Positions 5,600-7,877 of a stretch of DNA of 7,877 bases are shown here, piece after piece. Origin of the DNA: Gammaproteobacteria bacterium (GTDB taxonomy: Bacteria; Pseudomonadota; Gammaproteobacteria; Pseudomonadales; Azotimanducaceae); contig JABIVN010000489.1 of assembly GCA_018667205.1 (NCBI GenBank), positions 1 to 7,877 on the forward strand, in the 5' to 3' direction. The number at the start of each line of letters is the position of its first letter. Position 1 is the stretch's first letter. Below the pieces are notes generated by a model. The model was given only the letters and a program-made list of their open reading frames with translations, ran no database searches and was not told the origin of the DNA. A program made the translations under genes and the position numbers.

Positions 5600-6631
5600 A
5601 TGACACAACTAACAATCACCGAACACACCTTCAACTCTGACAGGCACAAAACGTTTTATCGGGCAGCCGGCCCGGTCGATGGACCGCTGATTATTTTCAC
5701 TCATGGTTGGCCAGAACAGTCTCTTAGCTGGCGGCACCAGTTACCGTTTTTTGCCGCGATGGGTTTTCGCGCAGTCGCGCCCGACATGCGTGGCTATGGC
5801 TACTCCAGTATTTATCACAACCATAGCGACTACTGCCAGCAAGAAATTGTCTTCGATATGTTGGAACTACTGGAATCTCTACAGGCACAAAAAGCGATCT
5901 GGGTTGGACATGACTGGGGTGCTCCAGTGGCATGGAACATCGCGCGTCATCATCCTGAAAAATGCGTTGGGGTGGCCAGCTTATGCATTCCCTATGCAAC
6001 CCTTGAACAGGGTCTCGATTTCATGATTTCGTTAGTTAATCGCGATGTGTATCCCATCGACGAATTTCCCGCAGGGCAATGGGAGTATATGCGCTTTTAT
6101 GAAGAGAATTTTGCCGACGCCACCAAACCCATGGACGCTAACCCCCGTAATATGTTGCAGGCGATGTTTCGTAAGGGTTCCGCAGACGGCATGGGAACAC
6201 CAAGCGGTACCGCCATGGTCCGAAGAGATGGCGGCTGGTTTGGTGGTCTTGATGAGGCGCCAGTGGTGCCAAGAGACGACGACGTCATTAGCGAAGCGGA
6301 GCTAGATATCTTTTCCCAGGCGCTAAGTCGAAATGGTTTCTTTGGACCCAACTCCTGGTATATGAACCATGAAGCAAATGCCAAATACCATCAGCGACCC
6401 AACAACAGTGACAACCTGGCAATGCCAGCATTGTTCCTGGCAGGACATTTTGATTACACCTGTGAATCGATCACCTCACGTCTCACGGAACCGATGAGGC
6501 AGAAATGCAAAAATTTAACCGAGGCCACTATTGATAGCGGCCACTGGATGGCCCAGGAAAAACCGCAAGCTGTAAACCGTGAACTGGCGCGTTGGATTTT
6601 CAATCAAAACCTTGTTGGGCAGGAGAGCTGA
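5600..6631 (+). CDS. epoxide-hydrolase-type alpha/beta hydrolase
   Basis: This 343-residue soluble enzyme matches the soluble epoxide hydrolase family, which opens epoxides to diols through an aspartyl ester. All expected active-site elements are visible: HGWP at 35-38 (oxyanion hole), GHDWG at 103-107 with nucleophile Asp105, Asp285 in GHFDY (acid) and His315 in DSGHW (base). Two cap-domain tyrosines that would activate the epoxide are candidates at Tyr163 (WEYMRF) and Tyr254 (NSWYMNH), placed by comparison with human soluble epoxide hydrolase Tyr383 and Tyr466. The segment about 140-260 is the lid. There is no signal peptide, so it is cytoplasmic. The Asp nucleophile also occurs in haloalkane and fluoroacetate dehalogenases, but the two tyrosines and SGHW favour an epoxide hydrolase. 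The start follows GGGGTAGAG, a modest ribosome binding site. The physiological substrate is unknown; a fatty or terpenoid epoxide is plausible. Confidence 0.88.
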   Translation: MTQLTITEHTFNSDRHKTFYRAAGPVDGPLIIFTHGWPEQSLSWRHQLPFFAAMGFRAVAPDMRGYGYSSIYHNHSDYCQQEIVFDMLELLESLQAQKAIWVGHDWGAPVAWNIARHHPEKCVGVASLCIPYATLEQGLDFMISLVNRDVYPIDEFPAGQWEYMRFYEENFADATKPMDANPRNMLQAMFRKGSADGMGTPSGTAMVRRDGGWFGGLDEAPVVPRDDDVISEAELDIFSQALSRNGFFGPNSWYMNHEANAKYHQRPNNSDNLAMPALFLAGHFDYTCESITSRLTEPMRQKCKNLTEATIDSGHWMAQEKPQAVNRELARWIFNQNLVGQES

Positions 6632-6660
6632 CCTGTCCGAAACAGATTGAAGGACTACTT

Positions 6661-6681
6661 GCTTCACGAGAAGCGTGAAGC
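6661..6681 (+). terminator. perfect 8-bp inverted repeat after the hydrolase gene
   Basis: GCTTCACG and CGTGAAGC form a perfect 8-bp stem around a 5-base AGAAG loop, starting 29 bases after the hydrolase stop codon. No run of T follows, so it is not a classical Rho-independent terminator; it may protect the message end or work with Rho. A second, overlapping pairing of ACTTGC (6657-6662) with GCAAGT (6688-6693) would compete with the inner stem. Confidence 0.45.
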
Positions 6682-6784
6682 CATATTGCAAGTCGTGGTT
6701 GAACCCCGCCAAGACTGACTATTCGCTGCCTCCCGCATCAGGCTAAAATTTCTAGAACGCTTTACGATGACCGCTATTAAGAAA

Positions 6785-6790
6785 AAGGAG
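6785..6790 (+). promoter_or_regulatory. ribosome binding site of the sphingomyelinase-like gene
   Basis: AAGGAG lies 5 bases before the ATG at 6796. It is the strongest ribosome binding site in the window and fixes the start of the gene, including its signal peptide. Confidence 0.85.
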
Positions 6791-6795
6791 AACTA

Positions 6796-7875
6796 ATGTC
6801 AAAGTCTCAATTTACGCTTCACCAAATAGGTATAAAGAGTCTCTTTATCGCTCTATCTATTTTTGGTTTATCAAGCAGCGCGCTCGCTGCGACTACGGAC
6901 GATCTGGCTCCGCTAGATCCTCCAGAAGATGGCGGAAAAACAAAGCGCATGACAATTTTATCCTACAATATTCAACAATTAGGTTATCCAAATTGGGCCG
7001 GTGACCATTTCGAGAAGGAACGCCTAGAAATGATTCCGCAGGCGCTCCTGTCCTTAGATAAACAGCCCGAGGTGCTGATATTTCAAGAGGTTTTCACCCT
7101 AAAAGCTTTCGATTTTTTAGTAAAAAAATTATCTGCGCATTACCCTTTCCACACCCTAGTAGCCGGAGAGAATTGCCAAGACCCAACCTGGGCCAGCGTG
7201 TCTGGTAACTGCCAGGAGGACACGGTGAAAAGCAACAGTGGTGTCCTGATATTCAGCATTTGGCCTATTGCGGAGCAACATGCCTATGTCTACCGAGCGG
7301 TACGCATCAGCAAAACATTTGATTTTATGGCTCAGAAAGGGGTCGTTTATGCAAAGATTCAAATTGGGACAGGACAACCAAGCTACCTCCACGTATTTGG
7401 TACGCACCTTCAGGCGACAGCTAAAGATCACGACATCCGGATGCTGCAAATTAGCGAGATGCGAAAATTCATCGATAGCTTTGCAATACCAGCAAGTGAC
7501 CCAGTGATACTTGGGGGCGACTTCAATGTCAGTTCAACCCAGCAATCAAGGCTTGATGACCTGCTATCAGGTGCCAATGTGGCGCTAACGCTTGAAACAG
7601 AGGGCGTGGGTTCTAGTTCAGATGCCACCAATGGTTATCGTCAACTCCTTTCTGGGCCTAACGCTAAGCAGCGACCTGACAAGACGCTGGATTACGTATT
7701 TTACCGAACGGATCACCTTCATCCTGTGAATCAACCGAAGCTCCAAGTGATTAATCTGAAATCTCGTTCTCCATGGACGGGGACAAGACTTTTAAATCCA
7801 GATGTTGAACTCTTTGATCTGTCAGATCATTACCCTGTTGCACTGGAATTTGTGTTCCCCGATCAATCGAGATGA
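6796..7875 (+). CDS. secreted neutral sphingomyelinase C-like phosphodiesterase
   Basis: This 359-residue protein belongs to the endonuclease/exonuclease/phosphatase fold and looks most like bacterial sphingomyelinase C (beta-hemolysin type), which splits sphingomyelin into ceramide and phosphocholine using Mg2+. A signal peptide spans residues 1-31 with an ALA-A site, so it is exported. The active-site series is complete: SYNIQ (Asn58), FQEVF (Glu98), GTHLQA (His204), GGDFNV (Asp242, Asn244), LDYVFY (Asp299) and SDHYPV (Asp344, His345). Cys127 and Cys139 could form a disulfide, which fits export. SRSPWTG at about 323-329 sits where B. cereus sphingomyelinase has its membrane-inserting hairpin, but the segment from there to SDHYPV is not rich in aromatic residues. 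Other possibilities are a phospholipase C-like or nuclease-like member; sphingomyelinase is favoured by the GTHLQ, GGDFN and SDHYPV wording. The gene is complete and ends two bases before the window edge. Confidence 0.85.
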   Translation: MSKSQFTLHQIGIKSLFIALSIFGLSSSALAATTDDLAPLDPPEDGGKTKRMTILSYNIQQLGYPNWAGDHFEKERLEMIPQALLSLDKQPEVLIFQEVFTLKAFDFLVKKLSAHYPFHTLVAGENCQDPTWASVSGNCQEDTVKSNSGVLIFSIWPIAEQHAYVYRAVRISKTFDFMAQKGVVYAKIQIGTGQPSYLHVFGTHLQATAKDHDIRMLQISEMRKFIDSFAIPASDPVILGGDFNVSSTQQSRLDDLLSGANVALTLETEGVGSSSDATNGYRQLLSGPNAKQRPDKTLDYVFYRTDHLHPVNQPKLQVINLKSRSPWTGTRLLNPDVELFDLSDHYPVALEFVFPDQSR

Positions 7876-7877
7876 AA

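Larger units (their letters stand above)
6632..6795. other. intergenic region between hydrolase and sphingomyelinase genes
   Basis: These 164 bases contain a strong inverted repeat and, further on, a -10-like TAAAAT at 6744-6749 about 47 bases before the sphingomyelinase start. I could not find a convincing -35 box at the right distance. The spacing suggests the sphingomyelinase gene has its own promoter. Confidence 0.5.

Overview
The window looks like a chromosomal segment of a gammaproteobacterium, probably marine or otherwise aquatic. This is inferred from moderate GC, a ChaA close to the enterobacterial form, Gram-negative-type secreted and periplasmic proteins, and lipid-active and transport genes. 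No RNA gene, insertion sequence, phage gene or CRISPR array is visible.

Layout, left to right. At the left edge, on the minus strand, lies the 5' end of a gene whose first 54 codons read like the N-terminus of a major facilitator transporter; the rest is outside the window. Divergent from it is a plus-strand cluster: a fatty-acid-hydroxylase/sterol-desaturase-family membrane enzyme (361-1197), a small secreted histidine-rich protein made of six 10-residue repeats (1262-1516), and an uncharacterised periplasmic protein (GTG start at 1530, end 2027). A 516-base stretch with no convincing gene follows. It opens with a 15-bp tandem repeat that duplicates the stop codon of the preceding gene. Next is a ChaA-type Ca2+/H+ antiporter (2544-3677).

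A repeat-rich gap (3678-3925) separates ChaA from a convergent APC-superfamily permease on the minus strand (3926-5296). A 303-base divergent intergenic region follows, with two palindromes and a hexanucleotide repeat. Then come an epoxide-hydrolase-type alpha/beta hydrolase (5600-6631) and a secreted neutral sphingomyelinase-like phosphodiesterase (6796-7875), both on the plus strand and separated by a strong inverted repeat.

How the genes may work together is mostly inference. Two themes appear: membrane lipid chemistry (hydroxylase/desaturase, epoxide hydrolase, sphingomyelinase) and cation handling (histidine-rich periplasmic protein, its unknown partner, ChaA). The most distinctive features are the four separate tandem repeats of different unit length (30, 15, 9 and 6 bp) within 4.2 kb, and the unrecognised pair formed by the histidine-rich protein and the periplasmic protein at 1262-2027.
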